NCBI GenBank assembly: GCA_937950315.1
Contig: CALFDU010000046.1
Coordinates: 16,602-80,601 of the forward strand
Length of the DNA stretch: 64,000 nucleotides
Origin: an uncultured Saprospiraceae bacterium
GTDB taxonomy: Bacteria > Bacteroidota > Bacteroidia > Chitinophagales > Saprospiraceae
Direction: 5' to 3'
Under the pieces are notes generated by a model, which was not told the origin of the DNA, searched no databases, and worked only from the letters and a program-made list of their open reading frames with translations. Position numbers and translations under genes: made by a program. Shown here piece by piece: positions 39,187 to 47,692 of this stretch; position 1 is the stretch's first letter, and every line of letters begins with the position of its first letter.

Positions 39187-42100
39187 TTATTTGATCAATA
39201 TTCCTTTCTTTGTTATACTCTTGTCGGCAGATTTTAAACTGTAGAAGAAAACACCTGAAATGCCTTTAAATAAGGACCTATCAATAGAAATCTCATTGAT
39301 TCCGCTATGTCCTAATGCTGATAAGGTATACAATATTTGACCGTCCATATTGGTGAACTCTAACTCATATTCTTGGTCTTCAGGAAGCCAAAACGATAGC
39401 TTAGCTTGCTCTACCATAGGGTTAGGTTGCATCTGAAATAATTCAAAATTTTTCTTAGAATTAAAATCAAGTTGGATACCTGACACCTCTAAAACATCGC
39501 CAGAGTAAAGTTCATTGGCAAAATCAACAGTCTCTAGGTGAAACTCGTTCCCATATGCATCATTGGTAATCACGGAAAAAAGAATCTCTCCCTCTTGTAC
39601 ATGTACCATCTGTGTTCCATTCCAACTAAATCGAAGCGAATGATTTCTTAAGGCCATATTTTCTGGTCTCATAACGATAGCCCCCGGTATGATTTTAGTC
39701 GTTTCTTTTATTCCGCTCAAGGCAAATTGAAAACCTGCAATAGAAATTGCCTTAGAACTTACAAATGAAATCTTTGTTCCTTGAGCCGTTGATTCTTCCT
39801 TCACAGAAATGATCATTTGCGAAAGCGAACGAACATGTATATCACCATCAATCATATTGGTGATGGCACTTTCGTTCACGTCACCAGATTTTATTGAAAC
39901 AAAATCAAGTGCTTGCTCATTCATATCCAAATCTTCAAGATTCATCAACTCATTGAATGGCCAAGGATTATTGATATCCATTGTTTCGTTACTTGGCACT
40001 AGTCTCCAACTTTCATTCCCTTCAATATCTTGGGTGATACCAAGTATCAGTTTTCTGAGCTTGATCAAATCTATGGATGACACACGCTCATCATTACTGG
40101 CATCTGCGGCAATAATTTTATACGGGCTATCTAGCAATTGAGTCCCCAAAATATGTTTTTGTATGAGGACAAGATCCAAAGTTGTTACTCCATTTAACCA
40201 GTCATCATTTTTTGATCCTGTTAAGGTATAACTCGCATACATTGGATTGCTTTCAAATTCGAAATTCCCATTTTCATCTGTAATCAGATTTTGAGGATAT
40301 CCTGGCGCATCGCTTTCCAAGATCATGGTCATACCTTCAAGATTATTTCCTTTTTCAGTGGATACATTCCCGGCTATGATCGCTCGTGCTCCAGCAAGGC
40401 CGCATGCATCCATATTGTCAGACAACTGAAGATTGACATCACAGTAATCATAATTACCACACAAATCCCAAACATACATCGATACTGGTAAGATACCTCC
40501 AGCATTCAGAGTGACTTCTAGATCATCGCAATCAAAAATCTTAGAGCTACTTCCTATTGCTTCGTTCCAAAGTTCTGCATCCCCGTTTATATAGGCACTT
40601 TGACTGGCAACACCATTCTCATCATACCATGGATCATCTTCTTCAGAATCTACTAATTGTGGAGGAACATTTGAACTAAATGTATAAATCAAATATTCAT
40701 TATCTGTACAATTGTCAAAACTTCCTGTATCAAAATCCTTTGCCCAAAGTTCTACTCTGCCATTCTGCATGAGTGCCGAACTAAGCGATAGACAATATGG
40801 TGTAGGTTTCTTCAAATCCTTAATCGTTACATATTGTGTTTGACTTTTAAAGTTTCCGCAGCCATCTTCTACCTTCCAATGCACTCTATGGACCTGACTA
40901 CAATTGGCTTCAATCCCATCTGGTAAATCTAGGTACATCGTATCCATCGTCGGAGTGAGATAAAAAGGATCACTTGGATCTAGTGATGTACTAAAAGTAT
41001 AATCGACCTCCCAGTCAGCATACAAATCAACATCTACTTCCCATTTCAACCAATCTGTTCCACAAGCACCGTTATCGGTGGCAGATGCTACCAATTGAAT
41101 TCCTTCTCCGACACAATCAACATTAGAAGAGACAATGGTATCTTGTACATACAAGTTAGGTTCGACAGAATCGAATAATCGAATTGTTTGTGTATAATTT
41201 AGCACACCTTCTGCAAATCCATCGTCGAGTCCTGGCTCCGGAATATCGTTGTTGTCCGGATCCAATGGATCGTACTGACACCAATTGATCACAGACCAAT
41301 GGTTTAAAATTTTAAAACAAGTACCTGTCTGAAAATAAAATGTATCACTTACAAGGCTGGTTCCAATGGTCTGGCAGATATCTTCAAGCACAACTGGTTC
41401 TCCAAATTCTCCACCCAAACAATCGACTGTTTGGTCTTCAGGCCATTCTACTTCCAGCGGTTCGGTACTTAGCGGTCTTACGATAATCCATTGAGTGCAA
41501 TTGGATCCTCCACAATACCAAGTTCTTCTTATTGCACCTTCTCTACAAGTTGGATTGTATGCAGGAATTTCTTCACCGATAAAAGGTGCAGATGTGGCTG
41601 GTTTGGTTTGGAAATTGTCATTTGGTGCATCGCAACCGGTTGGAAAACAGGCTCCTTGTGCGGAAGGTTCTCCTGTCTCCATAATATTATTAATATCTAC
41701 TTCGCAAGTTACCTCAATGTGATCTGGACAATCTACAATAGGAACCAATTTATCTTCTACTCTAACGGTCGTCCAAGCCTCATTAAAATTATCCCCTAGC
41801 GTTCCAAAAACTCCATTGCCATCACCGTCATCCCATACTCTTATTCTTACCTCGTACTCTCCATAGGTCTGTCCATTTTCGTCAACTAGATAAAGGTCTT
41901 CACAACAGAACTTTACAAATTCGCCATCGTCGTCATCTGAATCAAGGTCATCTGAATGACCATCATCATTGAAGGTGGCGTTGCCTGGATGGCAATAGGT
42001 GTTCCCATCTGTTCGACGAATTTCAATCTTTACATCGGAGCAACTGTCAAAACTATGGTTGTCTACATTTTCTGCAAACAGCTTGGCTGTTCCATTCCCT

Positions 42101-43878
42101 TGGAAATCACTGGTCAATTGAATTACTAGATTTTCAGTCGTGATGGCAACGGGTGCAGTATCATCAACCACGGTTACTTTTACCTCAGATGTGCTTTGGT
42201 TACCACAACAGTCTTGACCATAATAGGTGAAGGTATGAATCCCCACTGGAACGTAGAGTGCCGTGTGTCCAGTAAAAATAATTCCCGTTGGACCTGTGAC
42301 CCAGTAATTGGTTTCATTATCACAATCATCATAGATATGATCTGGTGGAGGCATCAAAATATCTGCATGACATGAACCTGGATCAACACTGACTGTAATA
42401 TCAGAAACAGTCAAATCAGGACCATCAATATCTGTTATCTTAATCAACTGATCAAAAGTAACACTAGTTCCTTTGCACCAATCAATCAATGACCATGTAC
42501 GCGTTATTTTGGAATTACCATAACACCCTGCTCCACACAAATCAAAAAGCTGATCTTGAAATCCAACATATAGATTACAAGTATTACTTGTAATAGGTGC
42601 AGCATGATAATTTCCATCATAGCCTTTGGTCACATAATATGGATAGGCATAAGGAATGCCTTCATTGTTTTCTTCTAGAATGGTTGTCTGCACATAATCA
42701 TCTAGGGGCCCTGAAGGGGTATTGGGGGTATCTATATCATAATAATCAGCAACATTACTAGGTAGAAAATTACTTCCGCATGGAAGCACGACTTCTCTTT
42801 CTGGCAAATAGTAATCGTGCACACCTTGGGCAGGCCATTCTTCCCACAACCCATCGATGGTATTACCTGCGTCATTCAATTGGATTGCTTCAAAGAAAAA
42901 TTCTTCTACACAATACTCAGTCAATTGATGCCCGGTATTAAAATTATAAACAAAACCTGTTGACCTTGTTACAAGTTTACTTCCACATCCATCTGCTTCG
43001 GAAATGGTATACGTGGGCTCAAGGGCTAGAAAGTTATTGCAATTATCAATCGGTTCATCAAGTTCAGGCAGTAATAATATCAGCGTCGTCGTATCAATCA
43101 AATCGGAACAATGAAAAGTGCAATGTGGATTTTTAATAATAAAATCACCATTCAATACACTCGCATCAACGATAAAATCACCCACATTAAATGCAGTATT
43201 TATAAAATGAGAAACTACTAGATAGTACGTACTGTCCTCGTCCAAAGTCATGGAAATATTTGCGGAAGCGATACCATCACCGTCTATCGCAATCAGGTTC
43301 TCACAAGGATTGGTCTGATCAAAATATCCTTCATAAAGAGAAAGAAAAACATTGGGTTGTGATATGCTTATATCTGTCATTTGGAAGTTGGTTGAACCGG
43401 CAGACTCAATACCAAATTCAAAAACTTCATAAGAAACAGGAATACCTGATTCGCAACCCACACTAGAGACAACATCTGGTCTTACATATATGGGGCTGTT
43501 GTCATCCAAGGTACCTTCCAGCTCCTCAACATCAAGTAAAAATGATTCGCATTCGCAATTGATTACAGGTGGCAATTTATCTTCTACCAATAAATAACCA
43601 CCACAAGAGTTTCCTCCATTCCCGATGCTAACGGTATACTGATACCAGCCGGGTTCATCTATAATTGTTCCATCAATACCTTCAATTGTAAATTCAATAT
43701 TACAGCTTGCAGGAGGCAAGGTTCCTTGAATCAGCATCTGGAGTGTTACATCAACTTGGCAGTCAACATCCAGTGCTACATTTACCTGTCCATTGCATGC
43801 AAAAAAGCATTGAGCATCCAATCTTAAGATACTAGAGCATACCAATAGTAGGATAACTCCATAAGATCTCGGGTTCAT
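39187..43878 (-). CDS. Large T9SS surface protein with HYR-like repeats, dockerin-like pair and cohesin-like module
   Basis: A 1563-residue secreted protein with signal peptide about 1-22 ('VILLLVCSSILRLDAQ'). The body contains cysteine-rich HYR/Ig-like repeats ('EDKLPPVINCECESF', 'DDTAPVAITTENLV', 'EDKLVPIVDCPDHIEVTC'). Near 1223-1290 are two dockerin-like motifs ('LNGVTTLDLVLIQKHILG', 'AADASNDERVSSIDLIKLRK'), then a cohesin-like domain at about 1345-1470 and the T9SS type-A sorting domain ('MQPNPMVEQAKLSF' to 'KSITKKGILIK'). It shares this C-terminal module with its two downstream neighbours, so the three form a paralogous set. A promoter with both boxes lies at 43917-43945. Confidence 0.88.
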   Translation of the reverse strand: MNPRSYGVILLLVCSSILRLDAQCFFACNGQVNVALDVDCQVDVTLQMLIQGTLPPASCNIEFTIEGIDGTIIDEPGWYQYTVSIGNGGNSCGGYLLVEDKLPPVINCECESFLLDVEELEGTLDDNSPIYVRPDVVSSVGCESGIPVSYEVFEFGIESAGSTNFQMTDISISQPNVFLSLYEGYFDQTNPCENLIAIDGDGIASANISMTLDEDSTYYLVVSHFINTAFNVGDFIVDASVLNGDFIIKNPHCTFHCSDLIDTTTLILLLPELDEPIDNCNNFLALEPTYTISEADGCGSKLVTRSTGFVYNFNTGHQLTEYCVEEFFFEAIQLNDAGNTIDGLWEEWPAQGVHDYYLPEREVVLPCGSNFLPSNVADYYDIDTPNTPSGPLDDYVQTTILEENNEGIPYAYPYYVTKGYDGNYHAAPITSNTCNLYVGFQDQLFDLCGAGCYGNSKITRTWSLIDWCKGTSVTFDQLIKITDIDGPDLTVSDITVSVDPGSCHADILMPPPDHIYDDCDNETNYWVTGPTGIIFTGHTALYVPVGIHTFTYYGQDCCGNQSTSEVKVTVVDDTAPVAITTENLVIQLTSDFQGNGTAKLFAENVDNHSFDSCSDVKIEIRRTDGNTYCHPGNATFNDDGHSDDLDSDDDDGEFVKFCCEDLYLVDENGQTYGEYEVRIRVWDDGDGNGVFGTLGDNFNEAWTTVRVEDKLVPIVDCPDHIEVTCEVDINNIMETGEPSAQGACFPTGCDAPNDNFQTKPATSAPFIGEEIPAYNPTCREGAIRRTWYCGGSNCTQWIIVRPLSTEPLEVEWPEDQTVDCLGGEFGEPVVLEDICQTIGTSLVSDTFYFQTGTCFKILNHWSVINWCQYDPLDPDNNDIPEPGLDDGFAEGVLNYTQTIRLFDSVEPNLYVQDTIVSSNVDCVGEGIQLVASATDNGACGTDWLKWEVDVDLYADWEVDYTFSTSLDPSDPFYLTPTMDTMYLDLPDGIEANCSQVHRVHWKVEDGCGNFKSQTQYVTIKDLKKPTPYCLSLSSALMQNGRVELWAKDFDTGSFDNCTDNEYLIYTFSSNVPPQLVDSEEDDPWYDENGVASQSAYINGDAELWNEAIGSSSKIFDCDDLEVTLNAGGILPVSMYVWDLCGNYDYCDVNLQLSDNMDACGLAGARAIIAGNVSTEKGNNLEGMTMILESDAPGYPQNLITDENGNFEFESNPMYASYTLTGSKNDDWLNGVTTLDLVLIQKHILGTQLLDSPYKIIAADASNDERVSSIDLIKLRKLILGITQDIEGNESWRLVPSNETMDINNPWPFNELMNLEDLDMNEQALDFVSIKSGDVNESAITNMIDGDIHVRSLSQMIISVKEESTAQGTKISFVSSKAISIAGFQFALSGIKETTKIIPGAIVMRPENMALRNHSLRFSWNGTQMVHVQEGEILFSVITNDAYGNEFHLETVDFANELYSGDVLEVSGIQLDFNSKKNFELFQMQPNPMVEQAKLSFWLPEDQEYELEFTNMDGQILYTLSALGHSGINEISIDRSLFKGISGVFFYSLKSADKSITKKGILIK

Positions 43879-43916
43879 TTGGGATGAATTTAGGTTCTCT
43901 TAGTTAGTTCGTCACC

Positions 43917-43945
43917 TAAATTTATAAATTCCGAGAATTATCCAA
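43917..43945 (-). promoter_or_regulatory. Bacteroidota-type promoter of the 1563-residue surface gene
   Basis: On the reverse strand TTG (43943-43945), 18 bases, then TAAATTTA (43917-43924), seven of eight matches to TAnnTTTG. The predicted transcript would start about 30 bases before the ATG at 43878. Confidence 0.5.
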
Positions 43946-44054
43946 TAAATCTTAGACTATTGATAATCAAGTAGTTAGGGGTAATTTTTAAATGCTTAAA
44001 AGACATATATATAATCTCCTTAACGTAAGGGACTATAGATATAAGCAATTTTAG

Positions 44055-45287
44055 CTATGCAACTTTCAATTTTTGGAGCTTGGACTTCAAAAGCTTCTCT
44101 TTAACGTATTCTTCGTCGATGATGAGAGAAGTTTTTTCCTTTTCTGATGGCAAATAATACATTGCATCGGTTAAAATCGCTTCACAAATTGATCTAAGTC
44201 CTCTGGCACCCAATCCAAATTCGATGGCTTTCAGAGCAATCAGATCGATGGCTTCTTTGGTGAATTCTAATTTCTTTGATTCCATGTCAAACAACAATTG
44301 GTATTGTTTGATCAAGGCATTTTTAGGCTCAGTCAGGATTCTGACAAGCGCTGCTTGATCCAAAGGATCAAGGTATGTAAGTACAGGCAATCTTCCAATC
44401 AATTCTGGGATCAAACCAAACCTCTTCAAGTCTTGGTGATTGACATATTGAAGTAAATTTTCTTGGTCTACTTCTTCTACTGAACTTTTATCAAACCCAA
44501 TTACTTGGGTATTCATTCTTCTTGCTATGATTTTCTCAACACCATCGAATGCTCCTCCACAAATGAAGAGAATATTACTTGTATTGATTTTGATCATTTT
44601 CTGTTCTGGATGCTTTCTTCCTCCTTGTGGTGGAACGTTCACATCTGCCCCTTCTAGCATTTTTAAAAGTGCTTGCTGAACACCCTCACCTGATACATCT
44701 CGAGTAATGGAAGGGTTGTCGTTTTTACGAGCAATTTTATCAATCTCATCTATGTATACAATTCCTTTTTGTGCAGCTTCTACATCATAATCACATGCTT
44801 GCAAAAGTCGACTCAACATACTCTCAACATCTTCACCTACATAACCAGCTTCTGTGAAGATTGTCGCATCTACAATTGTAAAAGGCACTTCGAGAAAACT
44901 GGCAATGGTTTTTGCCATTAATGTTTTTCCTGTTCCTGTACGTCCAACAAAAAGAATATTGGATTTCTGAAGATCAATATCATTCTTGGCTGTGTAGTTC
45001 AATCTTTTGTAGTGATTGTAAACGGCTACAGCTAGGTACTTTTTCGCTTCATCTTGACCAATGATGTATTCGTCAAGATACTCGCTGATACCTTGTGGAG
45101 TAATATTTTCTGGTAATTTGAAATCGGAGGATTTAGGATCACGACTGATCATCTCTTCTGTAAGAATATCGTGGGCTTGTGATACACATGCTTCACAGAT
45201 GTGTGCCTCGATACCGGCAATGAGAATTACAGTTTCTTTTTTATTCTTTCCGCAGAAAGAGCAGTGCTCCTGATTTCTAGATTTCAA
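44055..45287 (-). CDS. clpX: ATP-dependent protease ATPase subunit ClpX
   Basis: A 410-residue AAA+ unfoldase that feeds substrates to ClpP. The zinc-binding domain uses Cys9, Cys12, Cys31 and Cys34; Walker A is 'GRTGTGKT' at 115-122; Walker B is '[11 protein letters not shown]' near 175-185; the ClpP-docking loop has IGF at 263-265. Start: the codon at 45287 is TTG and an in-frame TAA lies one codon before it, while the next in-frame ATG would remove the zinc domain. So TTG is the real start. It is the last gene of tig-clpP-clpX, 22 bases after clpP. Confidence 0.97.
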   Translation of the reverse strand: MKSRNQEHCSFCGKNKKETVILIAGIEAHICEACVSQAHDILTEEMISRDPKSSDFKLPENITPQGISEYLDEYIIGQDEAKKYLAVAVYNHYKRLNYTAKNDIDLQKSNILFVGRTGTGKTLMAKTIASFLEVPFTIVDATIFTEAGYVGEDVESMLSRLLQACDYDVEAAQKGIVYIDEIDKIARKNDNPSITRDVSGEGVQQALLKMLEGADVNVPPQGGRKHPEQKMIKINTSNILFICGGAFDGVEKIIARRMNTQVIGFDKSSVEEVDQENLLQYVNHQDLKRFGLIPELIGRLPVLTYLDPLDQAALVRILTEPKNALIKQYQLLFDMESKKLEFTKEAIDLIALKAIEFGLGARGLRSICEAILTDAMYYLPSEKEKTSLIIDEEYVKEKLLKSKLQKLKVA

Positions 45288-45309
45288 ATTTTATACTTTA
45301 GGTTTTAAA

Positions 45310-46017
45310 TTAAGCCTTTTTTCTCGGATTATCTCTATCCAGTACTTCATCTACCAATCCATAGGCTTTTGCTTCCTTAGATGTCATCCAGTTGTCTCTT
45401 TCGCTATCTGCTTCGACCTTCTTAAAGGTCTGTCCACAATTTTCAGCAAGGATATCATAGAGTTCTTTTCTCAAACTCTTAATTAACTTATATGAGATCT
45501 CCATATCTGTAAACTGACCAGACATTCCACCAGAAGGTTGGTGAATCATGACTCTACTGTGTTGCAGACAAGTACGTTTACCTTGAGTACCTGATGAAAG
45601 TAAAACCGCTCCCATTGATGCTGCCAAACCTGTACAGATTGTTCCAACATCAGGAGATACATATCTCATCGTATCGTAGATTCCCAATCCAGCCAATACA
45701 GAACCACCTGGACTATTGATAAACATCTGAATATCTCTTTTAGGATCCGTTGATTCCAAAAACAAAAGTTGCGCTTGAATTACATTGGCAACGTAGTCAT
45801 TGATTCCTACTCCTAAGAAGATGATTCTGTCCATCATCAATCTTGAGAATACATCCATCCCCACCACGTTCATCTGTCTTTCTTCAATCACTTGAGGAGT
45901 AAATCCAGTAATATTAGGATAAGCAACGGTTGCTTTTTCCATATAATTTTGAAGATGCATACCACTCATTCCTAAATGCTTGGTTGCATACTTTTGAAAC
46001 TCATCTTTTGGAAACAT
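45310..46017 (-). CDS. clpP: ATP-dependent Clp protease proteolytic subunit ClpP
   Basis: A 235-residue serine protease subunit forming the ClpP tetradecamer. Catalytic residues are Ser134 ('GLAASMGAV'), His159 ('MIHQPSGG') and Asp208 ('ADSERDNWM'), with spacing 25 and 49 as in Escherichia coli ClpP (97, 122, 171). The N-terminal 45 or so residues are longer than needed and may be a propeptide. It starts three bases after the trigger factor stop and is followed by clpX. Confidence 0.97.
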   Translation of the reverse strand: MFPKDEFQKYATKHLGMSGMHLQNYMEKATVAYPNITGFTPQVIEERQMNVVGMDVFSRLMMDRIIFLGVGINDYVANVIQAQLLFLESTDPKRDIQMFINSPGGSVLAGLGIYDTMRYVSPDVGTICTGLAASMGAVLLSSGTQGKRTCLQHSRVMIHQPSGGMSGQFTDMEISYKLIKSLRKELYDILAENCGQTFKKVEADSERDNWMTSKEAKAYGLVDEVLDRDNPRKKA

Positions 46018-46020
46018 CTG

Positions 46021-47397
46021 TTATGCTTTTTGTTGTTTGTTAATTTCATCTATCATTGCGTAGAACTCTTCCATGGTCTTTTCTTCAAACTTCACCGTTA
46101 CTACGTTTTCAATTTCTTTGTACATTTTGATGGTGATTGCTTCATCCACCAACTTTCTTCTCTGCTCCTTATCATTCATAAGGTTCTGTGCGATCATATC
46201 TATATACTGGTCGTTTCCAGCCATATTATAACCAAAGTAACCCTTAACTTGTTCCTTGGCTCTCGCTAAAACTTCTTCTTCTTCAATTTTTATATCAAAC
46301 TTCTTGATCAGGTCACCTTTAATAAGATTCCATTTGATATCATTCTTAAGAAACTCAAGAAACTGAACTTCATCAGCACCTTCTTTCATTACTTGCGCAT
46401 TCTTAGCCCAAGTTAATAAAAATGAGTCTGGCAATTCGATTACCGTCTCACTCATCATTTTGTCCATTACAGACCTAAATAAGAGGTTTTGGCTACTATT
46501 GTGATGCTCTTCTGTGGTCTTTTCGACCAATCTTTTCAAAGCATCTTCCTTTGTTTTCACCTCTTCTCCAGGGAACATTTTTTCAAACAAAGACTCACCG
46601 ATCTCACTTTTGATCATTCGCTCTACATTAGTAATGCTTGCTTTGACCTCTTTGTTGTAAGATCTCATATCTCCATCTTCCATTTTCAAGTAATACTTTC
46701 TTACAAAAGCATCATCTTTCCCTTCAATGTCCAATAAATCTATATCAATAGTATCATCAAGCTTTAGCTTCAATAATTGGTCCTTAATTTCATCTTTTAG
46801 ATCTGAAACCAAAAATTTTATCTCTGCTTCTATAGGTTCGGTCAATCCTTCCTCGTCTGTCAATAGCACATCACCCATTAAAGAAATGATATCATTTTCT
46901 TCGATATCTTTTTTAACGGTCTGTCTATCGCCGAGTTGTCCTGCGATTTTGTCCAAGTTTTCATCTGCTTCTTTGTCAGACAACACGAGGTTGAATCTTA
47001 CGTATTCATCTGCAGCATTGATGCCTTTCACCTCAAATTCTGGCTGAAGTGCAACATCAAACTTAAATTTATAATCTTGGAGATTCTTGTGTGTTATATC
47101 AACAACACCATTGTCTGGACTAAGAATTGGGTCAAGAATGGTTTCTATGTTGTTTTCTTTGAGGTAGTCATAAATTCCTGAAACGGCTTTTTCATTTACC
47201 ATTTGAGCAAGTATTTGATCACCATAAAGGTTTTTTACATAACTAAGAGGAGTCTTCCCCTTTCTGAATCCTTTCATGTGAGCTTGACCTCTTTGCTTTT
47301 TGATTTCATCTTCAAATTGCTTGAGATAGTCAGCTTTATCAATGGATATCGTCAGATTTGCTGTCTGCAAATCATTTTTTTGAAAATCTATATTCAT
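46021..47397 (-). CDS. tig: Trigger factor
   Basis: A 458-residue ribosome-associated chaperone. The N-terminal domain has the ribosome-binding signature 'GFRKGKTPLSYV' near residue 43. The middle FKBP-like part (about 155-250) is poorly conserved, as is common in Bacteroidota, and the helical C-terminal domain follows. It captures nascent chains near the exit tunnel. The ATG at 47397 is 42 bases after the tRNA-Leu 3' end with no terminator or promoter seen between them, so a tRNA-tig-clpP-clpX transcript is likely. Confidence 0.94.
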   Translation of the reverse strand: MNIDFQKNDLQTANLTISIDKADYLKQFEDEIKKQRGQAHMKGFRKGKTPLSYVKNLYGDQILAQMVNEKAVSGIYDYLKENNIETILDPILSPDNGVVDITHKNLQDYKFKFDVALQPEFEVKGINAADEYVRFNLVLSDKEADENLDKIAGQLGDRQTVKKDIEENDIISLMGDVLLTDEEGLTEPIEAEIKFLVSDLKDEIKDQLLKLKLDDTIDIDLLDIEGKDDAFVRKYYLKMEDGDMRSYNKEVKASITNVERMIKSEIGESLFEKMFPGEEVKTKEDALKRLVEKTTEEHHNSSQNLLFRSVMDKMMSETVIELPDSFLLTWAKNAQVMKEGADEVQFLEFLKNDIKWNLIKGDLIKKFDIKIEEEEVLARAKEQVKGYFGYNMAGNDQYIDMIAQNLMNDKEQRRKLVDEAITIKMYKEIENVVTVKFEEKTMEEFYAMIDEINKQQKA

Positions 47398-47439
47398 ATA
47401 AATGTGTGAAGTCTCTAAGGAGAAATGTTATTGAAAAAG

Positions 47440-47524
47440 TGGTGCGGGTAGAGGGAGTCGAACCCCCACGCCGTTAAGCACTAGATCCTAAGTCTAGCAT
47501 GTCTACCAATTCCATCATACCCGC
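47440..47524 (-). tRNA. tRNA-Leu (anticodon UAG)
   Basis: On the reverse strand the acceptor arm GCGGGTA pairs with TACCCGC, followed by A and an encoded CCA (47440-47442). The anticodon stem CTAGA/TCTAG holds the loop CTTAGGA, giving anticodon TAG for leucine codons CUN, mainly CUA. The T-arm GGGGG-TTCGACT-CCCTC and the long class-II variable region typical of tRNA-Leu are present. Confidence 0.96.
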
Positions 47525-47543
47525 CCAATATTTCAAAGAGTTG

Positions 47544-47573
47544 CAAAGATAAAATGTTTTTTAATTGAAGCAA
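47544..47573 (-). promoter_or_regulatory. Bacteroidota housekeeping promoter of the tRNA-Leu/tig transcript
   Basis: On the reverse strand TTG (47571-47573), 19 bases, then TATCTTTG (47544-47551), a perfect -33/-7 pair. The start point would be about 47537, some 13 bases before the tRNA 5' end. Confidence 0.8.
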
Positions 47574-47692
47574 GATAATTTACCCTTCTTATTAAGATAT
47601 ATGCTTCCAACCAATAATCTTAGGCTCTATTCCTTAATTGTGCTTAAATTTAACCCTATTATACAGGGATAATGGTAAATAATTGATGCTAG

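Noticed and set aside
19451..43878. CRISPR-like spacing of short repeats in the surface genes
   Set aside because: The repeats are in coding frame, vary in sequence and match known protein repeat families.
43979..44054. Terminator after clpX
   Set aside because: Only a five-base stem is seen near 44018-44030, with no T run on the reverse strand.
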